Shown here: one piece after another, positions 27,200-35,342 of the stretch
Numbering within the stretch: position 1 is the stretch's first letter
Layout of the letters: each line of letters starts with the position of its first letter
Assembly (NCBI GenBank): GCA_009903935.1
Contig: WYEG01000026.1
Coordinates: 1-64,000, forward strand
Source: Caldimicrobium sp.
Lineage (GTDB): Bacteria; Desulfobacterota; Thermodesulfobacteria; Thermodesulfobacteriales; Thermodesulfobacteriaceae
Direction: 5' to 3'
DNA: 64,000 nucleotides
Program-made: the position numbers and the translations under genes
The notes under the pieces: generated by a model
Database searches by the model: none
What the model was told of the DNA's origin: nothing
The model's input: only the letters and a program-made list of their open reading frames with translations

Positions 27200-27822
27200 C
27201 AACAGAGATTGATTATGAACTTTTCCTCGGGGTTGACCTTGCAGGCTCTGAAAAAAGGAATACTGGCATATCTTTTATAGAAAACAATTCGATCGTAACA
27301 TGTATTATTAGAAATGAAAAAGAATTATTTAAAATTATGCAAAAATTTCAGTTTATTTATATTGATGCCCCACTAACTCTTCCTCATGGAAGGAACTCGC
27401 TTGAGGTTAGGAACGAGCATCATTTTAGGGAGTGCGACCTACTTTTAAGAAAGAGGGGGATAAAATTTTTTCCCATTACCCTTGGTCCGATGAGGATGCT
27501 TACTCAGCGAGGTATGCAGCTTAGGGAAATGCTTTCTAAGCTTGGTAAAGAGGTCTATGAGGTATTTCCGGGAGCCTTCTACGATGTTTTTGGAGTAAAG
27601 CGTAAAGACAGAGATACCATACAGGCTCTCTATAAAACATTAAGCGGGTTTTTTGGTTTAAGCTTAAAAGTAGATTACCCATCGCAGGATGAACTTGATG
27701 CCATCGCCTGTCTATTTACAGGTTTTTTTCACAAATTAAACCTTGCAGAATGTCTAACAGGAATTGACGGAACTATCATTATTCCAGCCCTTGAGGTAAA
27801 AGAGCTTTTAATTTTTCGTTAA
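27172..27822 (+). CDS. DUF429-family protein (RNase H-like fold)
   Basis: The 216 residues begin with a GVDLAGSEKRNTGISF segment and continue with YIDAPLTLPHGR, then RECDLLLRKRGIKFFPITL, GPMRMLTQRGMQL and DELDAIACLFTGFF. These are hallmarks of DUF429, predicted RNase H-fold proteins with conserved Asp residues (GxDxAG, IDAP, DExDA). Biochemical function has not been established to my knowledge. The start overlaps the flavodoxin-like gene by 28 bases. It ends 180 bases before the TonB receptor operon. Confidence 0.8.
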   Translation: MDKEKFRNLATEIDYELFLGVDLAGSEKRNTGISFIENNSIVTCIIRNEKELFKIMQKFQFIYIDAPLTLPHGRNSLEVRNEHHFRECDLLLRKRGIKFFPITLGPMRMLTQRGMQLREMLSKLGKEVYEVFPGAFYDVFGVKRKDRDTIQALYKTLSGFFGLSLKVDYPSQDELDAIACLFTGFFHKLNLAECLTGIDGTIIIPALEVKELLIFR

Positions 27823-27945
27823 TCGTTATTTCCCAGTTTTTTTATCTCATGTTTCCGGGTCTTTATTTTTCTACCACTATTTTTACTACTAAGTAAAAAT
27901 CGATCAAACAGAAGTAATAAGAAAAATAAAAAATTCACACTATAC

Positions 27946-27974
27946 TTGACAAAAATTTAAAATCTTGTTATTCT
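27946..27974 (+). promoter_or_regulatory. Consensus sigma70-type promoter of the TonB receptor operon
   Basis: TTGACA (27946-27951) and TATTCT (27969-27974) are 17 bases apart, 29 bases before the ATG at 28003, and AGGAGGAGGG follows at the ribosome site. A loose 5-bp inverted repeat (TTGTT-N9-AACAA) overlaps the -10, a possible repressor site. The ~180-base leader region shows no B12-box-like sequence, so a cobalamin riboswitch is not supported. Confidence 0.7.
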
Positions 27975-28002
27975 ATTAAACAAATGTCCAAGGAGGAGGG
28001 TT

Positions 28003-30264
28003 ATGAAGGTTCCTACCTTTTTGCGCTTAGTTCAAGGGATTTCTGGACTTCTTTTATTTTCGAACCTTGCATATTCTGCGGAAGTTTCAAGCTTTGATAA
28101 AAGAGAGGTAGAACTCGAAGAGGTAGTAATTAAAGAAAAGAAGATAGTTCTTCCTACCAAACAAGCTGGAGAAACTGTTTACACTGGGGTTGAGGTAACT
28201 AAAAGAGGGATGGAACTTTCTGGGATAAAAGGAACGCTTAATGTGTATGAAGTTCTTAGCATCCTGCCTGGAGTTGTATTTGAAAGCTCTGACCCAAGCA
28301 ATCTCGCTGCTGAGAACACTAATGTAAGGATAAGGGGAATTAGAGGTTATCTTGGAGGGTTGACGGTTCAAGGCATCCCAAACTATGGGGCAAACCCCAT
28401 AGGTCCGCGGTCCTATGTCTATGACCTTGAGAATTTTGAAAGCATAGCGGTTTACAAGGGTGCTATTCCAGCTGATTTTGGGGTTGGAGTTGGCAACAGG
28501 GCTGGGGCAATCGAGCTCAGACCAGCTTGGGCTAAGGAAAAAACAGGTATAACATTATCGCAATCCTTTGGATCCTTTAACTTTTACAAGTCCTATGTAA
28601 GGGTAGACACAGGCAAGCTTCATAACCTTGGTTCAAGGTTATCCGCAGCTTATTCATATACAGAATCTGATAAATGGAAAGGACCAGGAAACCTTGGACC
28701 AAGAAACAACCTAAATTTAACCTTTGTTCAACCCATTGGAGAGCACCTTGAAGTGAAGATTTTTGCCAACTTCAACGAGATAAACTACGACAAGTATAGG
28801 TATTTAGATTATTCTCAGGCAAGAGATTTAGAGAAGCACCGTCGGCTTGATTTTAACAAATGGCTAACGGGTAATCCAACACAAGATTATCTTTATTACA
28901 AATACAATAAGGCCAAGCATCTTAACAGAGACCTATTTGCGGTGATAGATGGCAAGCTTTTGGAGAATGTGACCCTTACTCTTAAGCCATATTACTCAAG
29001 CGAGGATGCTAAAATTTGGGATGGAACCTCAAACCTTCAGGGTAGACCAGGCGTTCAAAAGAGAACAAGGGACATCGAAAGAAAGGGCTTTATTGGGAAC
29101 CTGAATTTAGCGATAAACAATCATTTTGCTGTTATCGGTTATCATTATGAATGCGCGGATATGGATATCTACACTGAAAACTACTTAATAGTAAACGGGA
29201 CAGGTGCTCTACTCTATCGCGGCTTTGGTGTTTTTGCTACTTCTGGGAAATCTTATATCCACTCGCCTTATATAAAGATTGCAGGGAACTTCGGCAATTT
29301 TAACTGGCAGGCAGGACTGAAATATTTCAAATTCAAAGACCCAAGCAGTGAAGGCTTTGTTACTAATACAACTACTTTAAAGCTTCAGAGAGCCCCAGAC
29401 CTTGATAGGGAAGCAAAAACCTACCACATCTTGCTTCCCACGGTAGGTTTATCCTATAGACTTAACGAAAACATTGAAGCATACTTTAGCTATGGAAGAA
29501 ATTTTATTAGACCTTATGCTTACTTACCCCTTGTATCCCTTTACAACAGGCTTAGACCTCAATTTAGGAGTGCTGGAATAACTTTGAACGACCTTTTTAA
29601 GGGTTTTGATATTGAAAGGTCTGATAACTTTGACTTAGGATTCCGCATGCATGGTAAATTTTTCGACATAACTTCAACGCTATTTTACTCAAAACATAGA
29701 AAACTTCTTACTACTATCTCAGACCCAAGAGTTATTGACCCCTCAACAGGGAAACCTGTAAACTATCAACAAAATGTAGGTAGGGCTAAAGGGTATGGGG
29801 TTGAAGTAGCAGGAAATCTCTATCTCAGAGATGGCTTGGTTTTTTACTTAAATCCAACTTACAACCACTTGACCTATGATAAAGACATTACCTATGCTGG
29901 TAAGACCTTGAAAAGTGAGGGAAAACAGGTTGTAGATGTTCCAAGATGGACAGTAGCTTCTGGTCTAATACTAAATTATAATAACTTCGAAATCATGCCC
30001 CAAGTAAGATTTCTAAGCAAACGTTACGGTAATGTCGAACATACTGAGAGAATACCATCGTTTTTAGTCTGTGATTTAAGGGTCAGTTATTTACGGGAAA
30101 GGATTGGATTTATAAAGAACTTTAAGGTGTCGGTTGAAGTTGATAATCTTTTTGATAAAAAGTATATTTCAGTGATCAATGCGATGGATGATGCGGTGAG
30201 TGAAACTACTTACGGAGTTGGTGCTCCGTTTACGGTAAGAGGAAGCCTCTCCTTTAGATTTTAA
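28003..30264 (+). CDS. TonB-dependent outer-membrane receptor
   Basis: A 753-residue receptor. It has a signal peptide (about 1-25, ending AYSA), then a TonB-box-like EEVVIK stretch, a plug domain (NVYEVLSILPGVVFES through RIRGIRGYLGG) and a 22-strand barrel ending in SFRF with terminal Phe, as outer-membrane proteins do. Barrel segments have alternating aromatic residues. It leads an operon with a CooC-like ATPase and a FecBCD-type importer, so its substrate is a metal complex or cobalamin-like ligand. Nothing in the sequence fixes which; see findings for the nickel argument. Confidence 0.93.
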   Translation: MKVPTFLRLVQGISGLLLFSNLAYSAEVSSFDKREVELEEVVIKEKKIVLPTKQAGETVYTGVEVTKRGMELSGIKGTLNVYEVLSILPGVVFESSDPSNLAAENTNVRIRGIRGYLGGLTVQGIPNYGANPIGPRSYVYDLENFESIAVYKGAIPADFGVGVGNRAGAIELRPAWAKEKTGITLSQSFGSFNFYKSYVRVDTGKLHNLGSRLSAAYSYTESDKWKGPGNLGPRNNLNLTFVQPIGEHLEVKIFANFNEINYDKYRYLDYSQARDLEKHRRLDFNKWLTGNPTQDYLYYKYNKAKHLNRDLFAVIDGKLLENVTLTLKPYYSSEDAKIWDGTSNLQGRPGVQKRTRDIERKGFIGNLNLAINNHFAVIGYHYECADMDIYTENYLIVNGTGALLYRGFGVFATSGKSYIHSPYIKIAGNFGNFNWQAGLKYFKFKDPSSEGFVTNTTTLKLQRAPDLDREAKTYHILLPTVGLSYRLNENIEAYFSYGRNFIRPYAYLPLVSLYNRLRPQFRSAGITLNDLFKGFDIERSDNFDLGFRMHGKFFDITSTLFYSKHRKLLTTISDPRVIDPSTGKPVNYQQNVGRAKGYGVEVAGNLYLRDGLVFYLNPTYNHLTYDKDITYAGKTLKSEGKQVVDVPRWTVASGLILNYNNFEIMPQVRFLSKRYGNVEHTERIPSFLVCDLRVSYLRERIGFIKNFKVSVEVDNLFDKKYISVINAMDDAVSETTYGVGAPFTVRGSLSFRF

Positions 30265-30299
30265 GCTAGATTAGGCTTAAGTAAGATTAGGAGGTAGAA

Positions 30300-31094
30300 A
30301 TGAAAAAGATTGCAATTTGCGGAAAGGGTGGGGTAGGGAAGAGCTTTCTTACCTATGTTTTAACTAATGCCTTTTTAGACCAAGGTTTTAAGGTTATCGT
30401 GGTTGATGGAGATGAGAGTAACTTTTCACTTCACAAATATTTTGGTTTTCCTTCAGCTCCTCAGCCCTTGGTTGACTTTCTGGGAGGAAAACCTGCTTTA
30501 AAGGAAGTTCTGAGGAAAAGTTTTCAGTCAAACACTGAACCAACGCTTGAGGAGGTCAACCCCTTCAACCAAAAGACCTTTAAGCTTTCTGATTTCCCAG
30601 AGGAGTATGTTTTAAAAAAAGGGAACATGGCTTTGGTTTCCATTGGAAAGATTAGAAAGTCCCTTGAAGGTTGTGCCTGTCCGTATGGATTTTTGACAAA
30701 AATGTTTCTTGAAAAAATCGCCCTTGAAGAAGGGGAAATACTTCTTCTTGACACAGAGGCGGGCGTAGAGCACTTTGGTAGGGGAATTGAAAAGGAAGTT
30801 GATGCTGTTATCGTCGTTGCCGAGCCTTATCTTGATTCCATTGAAGTAGCGAAAAGAGCTTACAATTTAGCAAAAGAGCTCAGTAAAAGAACCTTTTTTG
30901 TTTTGAACAAAGCACCAAATGAGCTTCGGGAAAAAGTTTTAGAATTATGCAAGGCCAATGGATTAGAGGTTGATGCAGTATTTCCTTATTCCTCCAAAGT
31001 ATATGAAGCTTCAATTTTAGGTAAATTTGGGTTAGTTGATGAAGTAATGGTTCCTGCAAAGGAACTTGCTTCAAGAATATTGCTTCCTACTTAA
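30300..31094 (+). CDS. CooC-like nickel-insertion-type P-loop ATPase
   Basis: 264 residues of the SIMIBI/MinD-like class with a deviant Walker A KGGVGKS (9-15), DGDESN as the A' motif and DTEAGVEHFGRG, the CooC/AcsF signature. EGCACPYG carries a CxC (C125/C127) at the place where CooC1 binds Ni or Zn at its dimer interface. CooC proteins mature carbon monoxide dehydrogenase. Here the gene sits 36 bases after a TonB receptor, not beside cooS, and just before an importer. A role in handling the imported metal is inference. Confidence 0.85.
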   Translation: MKKIAICGKGGVGKSFLTYVLTNAFLDQGFKVIVVDGDESNFSLHKYFGFPSAPQPLVDFLGGKPALKEVLRKSFQSNTEPTLEEVNPFNQKTFKLSDFPEEYVLKKGNMALVSIGKIRKSLEGCACPYGFLTKMFLEKIALEEGEILLLDTEAGVEHFGRGIEKEVDAVIVVAEPYLDSIEVAKRAYNLAKELSKRTFFVLNKAPNELREKVLELCKANGLEVDAVFPYSSKVYEASILGKFGLVDEVMVPAKELASRILLPT

Positions 31095-31104
31095 AGGGGG
31101 AACT

Positions 31105-32226
31105 ATGCAAGGAGCCTTGAGATTTAAATTAGCCAAGTTTTTTCTTAGTTGCCTCTTTGTCATCTACTTTTTTGGCGTTTCTCTTGCTAAAAATGAAACC
31201 ATCAAGATAACCGACCAAGCGGGTAGAGAGGTCGTCCTTCCCAAGAAAATCGAAAGGATAGTAGCCCTTCATGGGACCTTAAGATATATCGTCTATTTGA
31301 AAGCCTTTGATAAAGTGGTAGGCATAGAAGGCTTTGAAAAACAAAGGTCTATTCAAGGAAATCCAGCTGTAGGTCGAGCATACTGGAACGCCATAGCTGA
31401 TAGGATTGACAAGCTTCCAGTAATTGGAGAGGGCGGGCCGGGTAAACTTCCAGATTTTGAAAAATTAATAACAGTCAAACCGGATGTTATCTTCACCCAT
31501 GAGCCTGACCTTGCAGATATTATTCAAAAGCGAACAGGTATCCCTGTAGTAGTTTTAGCTTCAATAGGAACTCAAGGCTTTAAAATAGAAGATGTATATG
31601 AACTTTTAAGATTTTTGGGAATTTTATTAAACAAGGAAAAAAGGGCAGAAGAGCTAATACACTACCTAAGAGCCTGCATAGAAGACTTAAAGAAGCGTTC
31701 AGAAAGAAATGGAAGGATGCCAACTGTTTATGTTGGGGCAGTTAGCATGCGTGGCCATCACGGATTTACAAGCACGCAGGCTAACTATCCACCCTTACTT
31801 TGGTTAAACCTAAAAAATGTGGTTGATGAGTTAGGAGCAAAAGGACATGTTTTTGTCGACCGGGAAAAGCTACTTTTATGGAACCCTGATTACATTTTTA
31901 TCGATGCAAACGGTTTTTCGCTCGTTGCGGATGATTACCGTAAAAATAAGACTTTTTATCAACGGCTAAAGGCTGTAAAGAATGAAAAGGTCTACACGCT
32001 ACTTCCGTTTAATTTTTACAGGGCAAACATTGAGCTTATGCTAATCAACTCCTATTTTATCGGGAAAACGGTGCACGAAAAAGGCTTTGTTGACTTGAAC
32101 TTCGAGAGAAAAGCAAGGGAGATTTTAAAAACTTTTCTTGGGGTTGACCCCTATGATAACCTTGTAAGCACCTACCCAGCCTTTAAAAAAGTGAAATTTA
32201 CCGAAAGGGAAATCTTGTTAAAATAA
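31105..32226 (+). CDS. Periplasmic binding protein of a FecB/BtuF-type ABC importer
   Basis: From ATG 31105 (AAAGGGGG upstream; open frame from 31066) it is 373 residues. The signal peptide ends VSLA, with no lipobox. The PBP_like class (PF01497) pattern is clear: ITDQAGREVVLPKKIERIVAL, VKPDVIFTHEPDLAD and the late NPDYIFID. The internal SMRGHHGFTSTQ segment, with two histidines, appears in some archaeal and deltaproteobacterial members and may contact the ligand. It is followed without a gap by the permease (TAATG overlap). Confidence 0.88.
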   Translation: MQGALRFKLAKFFLSCLFVIYFFGVSLAKNETIKITDQAGREVVLPKKIERIVALHGTLRYIVYLKAFDKVVGIEGFEKQRSIQGNPAVGRAYWNAIADRIDKLPVIGEGGPGKLPDFEKLITVKPDVIFTHEPDLADIIQKRTGIPVVVLASIGTQGFKIEDVYELLRFLGILLNKEKRAEELIHYLRACIEDLKKRSERNGRMPTVYVGAVSMRGHHGFTSTQANYPPLLWLNLKNVVDELGAKGHVFVDREKLLLWNPDYIFIDANGFSLVADDYRKNKTFYQRLKAVKNEKVYTLLPFNFYRANIELMLINSYFIGKTVHEKGFVDLNFERKAREILKTFLGVDPYDNLVSTYPAFKKVKFTEREILLK

Positions 32227-33245
32227 TGTCTTTCAAGTGGAGTTTGGGGCTTTTTCTTCTTTTTCTCATGATTTTATTAGCGTTCTTATCCATAAGTTAT
32301 GGTTCGGTAAATATTTCTTTTTTAGATGTTATGCGTTTACTATTTCAAAAGGATAGAGAGGAGGCTTACATCGTTTGGGAGATAAGGCTTCCAAGAACTA
32401 TAGGTGGGATATTAACGGGAGCATCCTTAGGTGTTTCTGGGGCAGTGATGCAGAATGTTTTACAAAATCCTTTAGCCTCACCCTTTACCCTTGGTATCTC
32501 TCATGGTGCAGCCTTTGGGGCAGCCTTTGCCATAATTGTTCTTGGAGCAGGTAAAACCTTTAATGTAGGACCTGAAGGTTTTTCTATACTTCAGGGAGTG
32601 CCAGTAGTTTTTTCAGCCTTTTGCGGAGCTCTTCTTACAGTATTGATAATACTTGGGCTGTCCCTTTTGCGAAGTCTTTCACCTCAAGCCATCATCTTAG
32701 CTGGCGTTGCCTTAAGCAGTCTTTTTACTTCAGCGACCATGTTTCTTCAGTATTTTTCAGATGAAGTTAGAGTAGCCTCAACGGTTTTCTGGACATTTGG
32801 AGATGTGGGTAAGGCAGGTTGGCAGGAAAATAAAATTATGGCTCTCACTTTTTGTATAAGCTTTGCGTTATTGTGGGTAAATCGTTGGAATTATAACGCC
32901 ATGCTTTGGGGAGATGAAACAGCTAAAAATTTAGGAACAAATCCTAAATTTTTGAGAATCTTTTCTCTTTTGATTTGTGCCATACTGACAGCAGTGCCCA
33001 CAGCCTTTTTAGGCATAATTGGGTTTGTTGGTCTAATATCTCCTCATATCATTAGGCTTTTAATAGGAAATGATTATACTTTATTGATCCCTTTTTCAGC
33101 AATGGCAGGAGCTGGATTACTTCTTGCCTCAGATTTGTTAGCCCGAACGATCCTCTCTCCCATAGTTCTACCCGTAGGTATCATTACATCTTTCATAGGC
33201 GCTCCGGTATTTTTAACTTTATTATTAAGGAGGAATAGATTTTGA
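32226..33245 (+). CDS. FecCD-family ABC importer permease
   Basis: 339 residues with about ten membrane helices and the FecCD signatures RLPRTIGGILTGASLGVSGAVMQNVLQNPLASP at the first half (described here in parts) and FVGLISPHIIRL plus ADLLART-like ASDLLARTILSPIVLPVG in the second half. Transports iron-siderophore, heme, cobalamin or Ni/Co complexes depending on its partner. Start overlaps the binding-protein stop and the end overlaps the ATPase start. Confidence 0.93.
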   Translation: MSFKWSLGLFLLFLMILLAFLSISYGSVNISFLDVMRLLFQKDREEAYIVWEIRLPRTIGGILTGASLGVSGAVMQNVLQNPLASPFTLGISHGAAFGAAFAIIVLGAGKTFNVGPEGFSILQGVPVVFSAFCGALLTVLIILGLSLLRSLSPQAIILAGVALSSLFTSATMFLQYFSDEVRVASTVFWTFGDVGKAGWQENKIMALTFCISFALLWVNRWNYNAMLWGDETAKNLGTNPKFLRIFSLLICAILTAVPTAFLGIIGFVGLISPHIIRLLIGNDYTLLIPFSAMAGAGLLLASDLLARTILSPIVLPVGIITSFIGAPVFLTLLLRRNRF

Positions 33246-34039
33246 GTTTGGAGGTAAAAGGGTTATACGCAGGTTATGACAGAAGCTTAGTTATTCAGGG
33301 TATAGATGCAATTTTTTCAGAGGGAAGAGTTAACATAATCTTGGGTCCAAACGGGTCAGGGAAATCAACACTTTTAAAAACCATGGCTAAGGTTCTACTA
33401 CCAAGAGCAGGCACAATCCGTCTTTTTAACAAAGATTTGCAAAATCTCAGCTTAAAAGAAATAGCAAAGCTCATCGCATATTTACCCCAGCGGTCAAACA
33501 ACGTTCCTCGAATGACCGTTTTTGAAAGTATACTCCTTGGGAGAAAGCCTTATTTTACATTTGGGCCTGGGAATGGAGACTTAGAAATAGTTAACTCCAT
33601 CATTGAGGAGCTTAAACTTAGAGGATTTGAGAATAAGTTCGTTGATGAGCTTAGCGGAGGTGAGCTTCAAAAGGTTCTCCTTGCAAGATGCCTGGCTCAA
33701 ACACCTAAGGTGCTTCTTCTCGATGAGCCTATAAACCATTTAGACCCAAAGAACCAGATAGAGATCCTGGAGATTATTAAAACAACAACTTATAGGGTAA
33801 ACTTAATCACCTTGCTTGTGCTACACGACCTGAATTTAGCCCTAAGGTATGGCGATGAGCTTTTCTTCATGAAGGATGGCAAGCTCCTCTGGAAAGGATT
33901 TACAAGTGAGGTAATCTCTGAGGTCATCGAAATGGTGTTTGAGGTTGAGGGAGAATTAGCAGAATTTTCAAATCAAAGATTATTTATCATTAGCTCCTAT
34001 AGCACGCCATCTGAAAAAAGGGTTCCCAAAGCTCTGTAA
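33242..34039 (+). CDS. FepC/BtuD-family ABC importer ATPase
   Basis: The 265-residue ATPase has Walker A GPNGSGKST, Q-loop LPQRSN, signature LSGGELQKV, Walker B VLLLDEP, D-loop NHLDPKNQ and H-loop LVLHD. It starts at TTG 33242, overlapping the permease stop (TTGA). Last gene of the TonB receptor cluster. Confidence 0.93.
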   Translation: MSLEVKGLYAGYDRSLVIQGIDAIFSEGRVNIILGPNGSGKSTLLKTMAKVLLPRAGTIRLFNKDLQNLSLKEIAKLIAYLPQRSNNVPRMTVFESILLGRKPYFTFGPGNGDLEIVNSIIEELKLRGFENKFVDELSGGELQKVLLARCLAQTPKVLLLDEPINHLDPKNQIEILEIIKTTTYRVNLITLLVLHDLNLALRYGDELFFMKDGKLLWKGFTSEVISEVIEMVFEVEGELAEFSNQRLFIISSYSTPSEKRVPKAL

Positions 34040-34114
34040 AATTTATTTACAATTCCTATCCGTTAAGTTTTTTCGTTATGAATTTTACATAATATATCTT
34101 ATCGGAAGTTAAAT

Positions 34115-34146
34115 AAAAAGCGGGACTGCGTCCTGCCAAGCATCCC
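34115..34146. repeat. Fragment of the dispersed CTGCC-AAGCATCCC repeat
   Basis: A short stretch containing CTGCCAAGCATCCC directly before the -35 element. The same words (CTGCC(G/A)AGC and AAGCATCCC) occur in the MITE-like element near 55.55 kb and in degenerate form near 45.6 kb, so this looks like a remnant of the same family. Confidence 0.45.
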
Positions 34147-34174
34147 TTGACATATAGCTATATTGCTATATAGT
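34147..34174 (+). promoter_or_regulatory. Promoter with embedded ArsR-type operator
   Basis: TTGACA (34147-34152) and TATAGT (34169-34174) are 16 bases apart. Inside lies a perfect 7-bp inverted repeat, ATATAGC (34152-34158) and GCTATAT (34165-34171), with a 6-base centre. Palindromic AT-rich half-sites between -35 and -10 are typical of ArsR/SmtB repressors, and an ArsR gene lies downstream in the same operon. The start codon of the first gene is 38 bases further on. Confidence 0.75.
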
Positions 34175-34211
34175 ATTAAATAAAATTCTATGCTTTAATG
34201 GGAGGAAGTTT

Positions 34212-34952
34212 ATGAACAGTTTGATAATCCCCCTTGGTATTGCTGTCCTCTCTTTCATCTCTGGAATGCTTGGTTTAGGCGTTGCCTTTGCAGCCATTCC
34301 TTTTTTAGGGCTCTTTATGGAAGACCTTGTTCATCAAGTTCAACCATTAAGTCTCCTGTTAAACGGTGTTACAGCTCTTTTAAGCGCTATTGGCTTTGCT
34401 AAAAGCAGTTTGGTAGATTGGAGAAAAGCTATTTTACTCGCCATTATTACTACAGTTTCAGCCCCAGCTGGTGCACTCTTAGCTCACTATATCCCTCAAA
34501 CCATCATCTGGATCATCTATTTTTTTGCGGTGGTCTTCCTTGCTTATAGACTTTTTAAACCCATAAGACCAAAAGAGAAAGGTCAAGAAAATTTTAAGCT
34601 TGCTGCAATTTTGGCTATACCTATCTCAGTTTTAAGCGGACTTCTTGGAGTTGGGCCTGGTTTTCTCCTTATGCCAACCCTTATCCTGTGTGGGTTTGAC
34701 CCGAAACGAGCTGCAGGAATTAACGCCTTTGCAGTATGTCCTCCTTCCTTTTCAGCCCTTATACCCCATCTTAACACGGCTAAATGGGATTTTAATCTTA
34801 CTATGATTTTAGTAGGAGTGGGGGCAATATCCTCTTATCTTGGGGCAAGGGCAACAAGCCTTTATGTTCCAAGCGGGAGAATTAAGCAGATTTTTGCCCT
34901 TTTAATCGTAATCGTGACTGCTTATAAAGTAGCAACGATGATCCTAAAATAG
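34212..34952 (+). CDS. TauE/SafE-family membrane permease
   Basis: A 246-residue protein with about eight helices and the TauE/SafE (DUF81) repeats. Glycine-rich GMLGLGVAFAAIPFLGLFM in the first half recurs as GLLGVGPGFLLMPTLILCG in the second. The family is linked to export of sulfite, sulfonates and other sulfur anions; the substrate here is not fixed. GGGAGGAAG precedes the ATG. First gene under the ArsR-type operator; the repressor gene follows after 12 bases. Confidence 0.85.
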   Translation: MNSLIIPLGIAVLSFISGMLGLGVAFAAIPFLGLFMEDLVHQVQPLSLLLNGVTALLSAIGFAKSSLVDWRKAILLAIITTVSAPAGALLAHYIPQTIIWIIYFFAVVFLAYRLFKPIRPKEKGQENFKLAAILAIPISVLSGLLGVGPGFLLMPTLILCGFDPKRAAGINAFAVCPPSFSALIPHLNTAKWDFNLTMILVGVGAISSYLGARATSLYVPSGRIKQIFALLIVIVTAYKVATMILK

Positions 34953-34964
34953 GGGGAGAAAAAA

Positions 34965-35342
34965 ATGGATTTGATAAGGCTTACAAAGGTTTTGAAAGCC
35001 CTTTCTGACCCTACAAGGCTTGAAATAGTTGCCTTGCTTTCCTTTAGACCACATTGTGTTTGTGAGTTGGTAAACATCATCGGTTTTTCTCAGCCAACTA
35101 TTTCAAGGCACCTTCAGGTGTTAACAGATGCTGGGATAACCTCCTTTGAAAAATCTAAATTTTTCATCATCTACAAGCTTTCCCCAAAGGATGAGTTTAC
35201 TCACAAAATTTTAGATACTTTACTTGAAGAATTGAAAAAACAAGGTTTATACGATGAGATAATCTCTAAAACTACGCCAAATTCACAATTCTTATTCCAG
35301 AGCTTAAAAACCAATACTTTAAAGGAGGGGGGAAGTGCTTAA
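34965..35342 (+). CDS. arsR: ArsR/SmtB-family metal- or arsenite-sensing repressor
   Basis: A 125-residue winged-helix repressor. The family pattern KVLKALSDPTRLEIVALLS leads into CVCEL (C31/C33), the classic ELCVC-type alpha-3 metal/arsenite site, then the recognition helix SQPTISRHLQVL and a wing. It probably binds the palindrome at 34152-34171 and controls its own operon. The sensed ion (As(III) or a soft metal) is not determined by the two cysteines alone. GGGGGAG precedes the ATG. Confidence 0.9.
   Translation: MDLIRLTKVLKALSDPTRLEIVALLSFRPHCVCELVNIIGFSQPTISRHLQVLTDAGITSFEKSKFFIIYKLSPKDEFTHKILDTLLEELKKQGLYDEIISKTTPNSQFLFQSLKTNTLKEGGSA

Noticed and set aside
27823-28002. Cobalamin riboswitch ahead of the TonB receptor
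   Set aside because: No B12-box-like sequence or compact folded leader is present; only ~22 bases lie between the expected start site and the ATG.
34040-34060. Inverted repeat TGTAAA-N5-TTTACA as terminator after the ABC ATPase
   Set aside because: It overlaps the stop codon, is AT-only and has no T-run after it.
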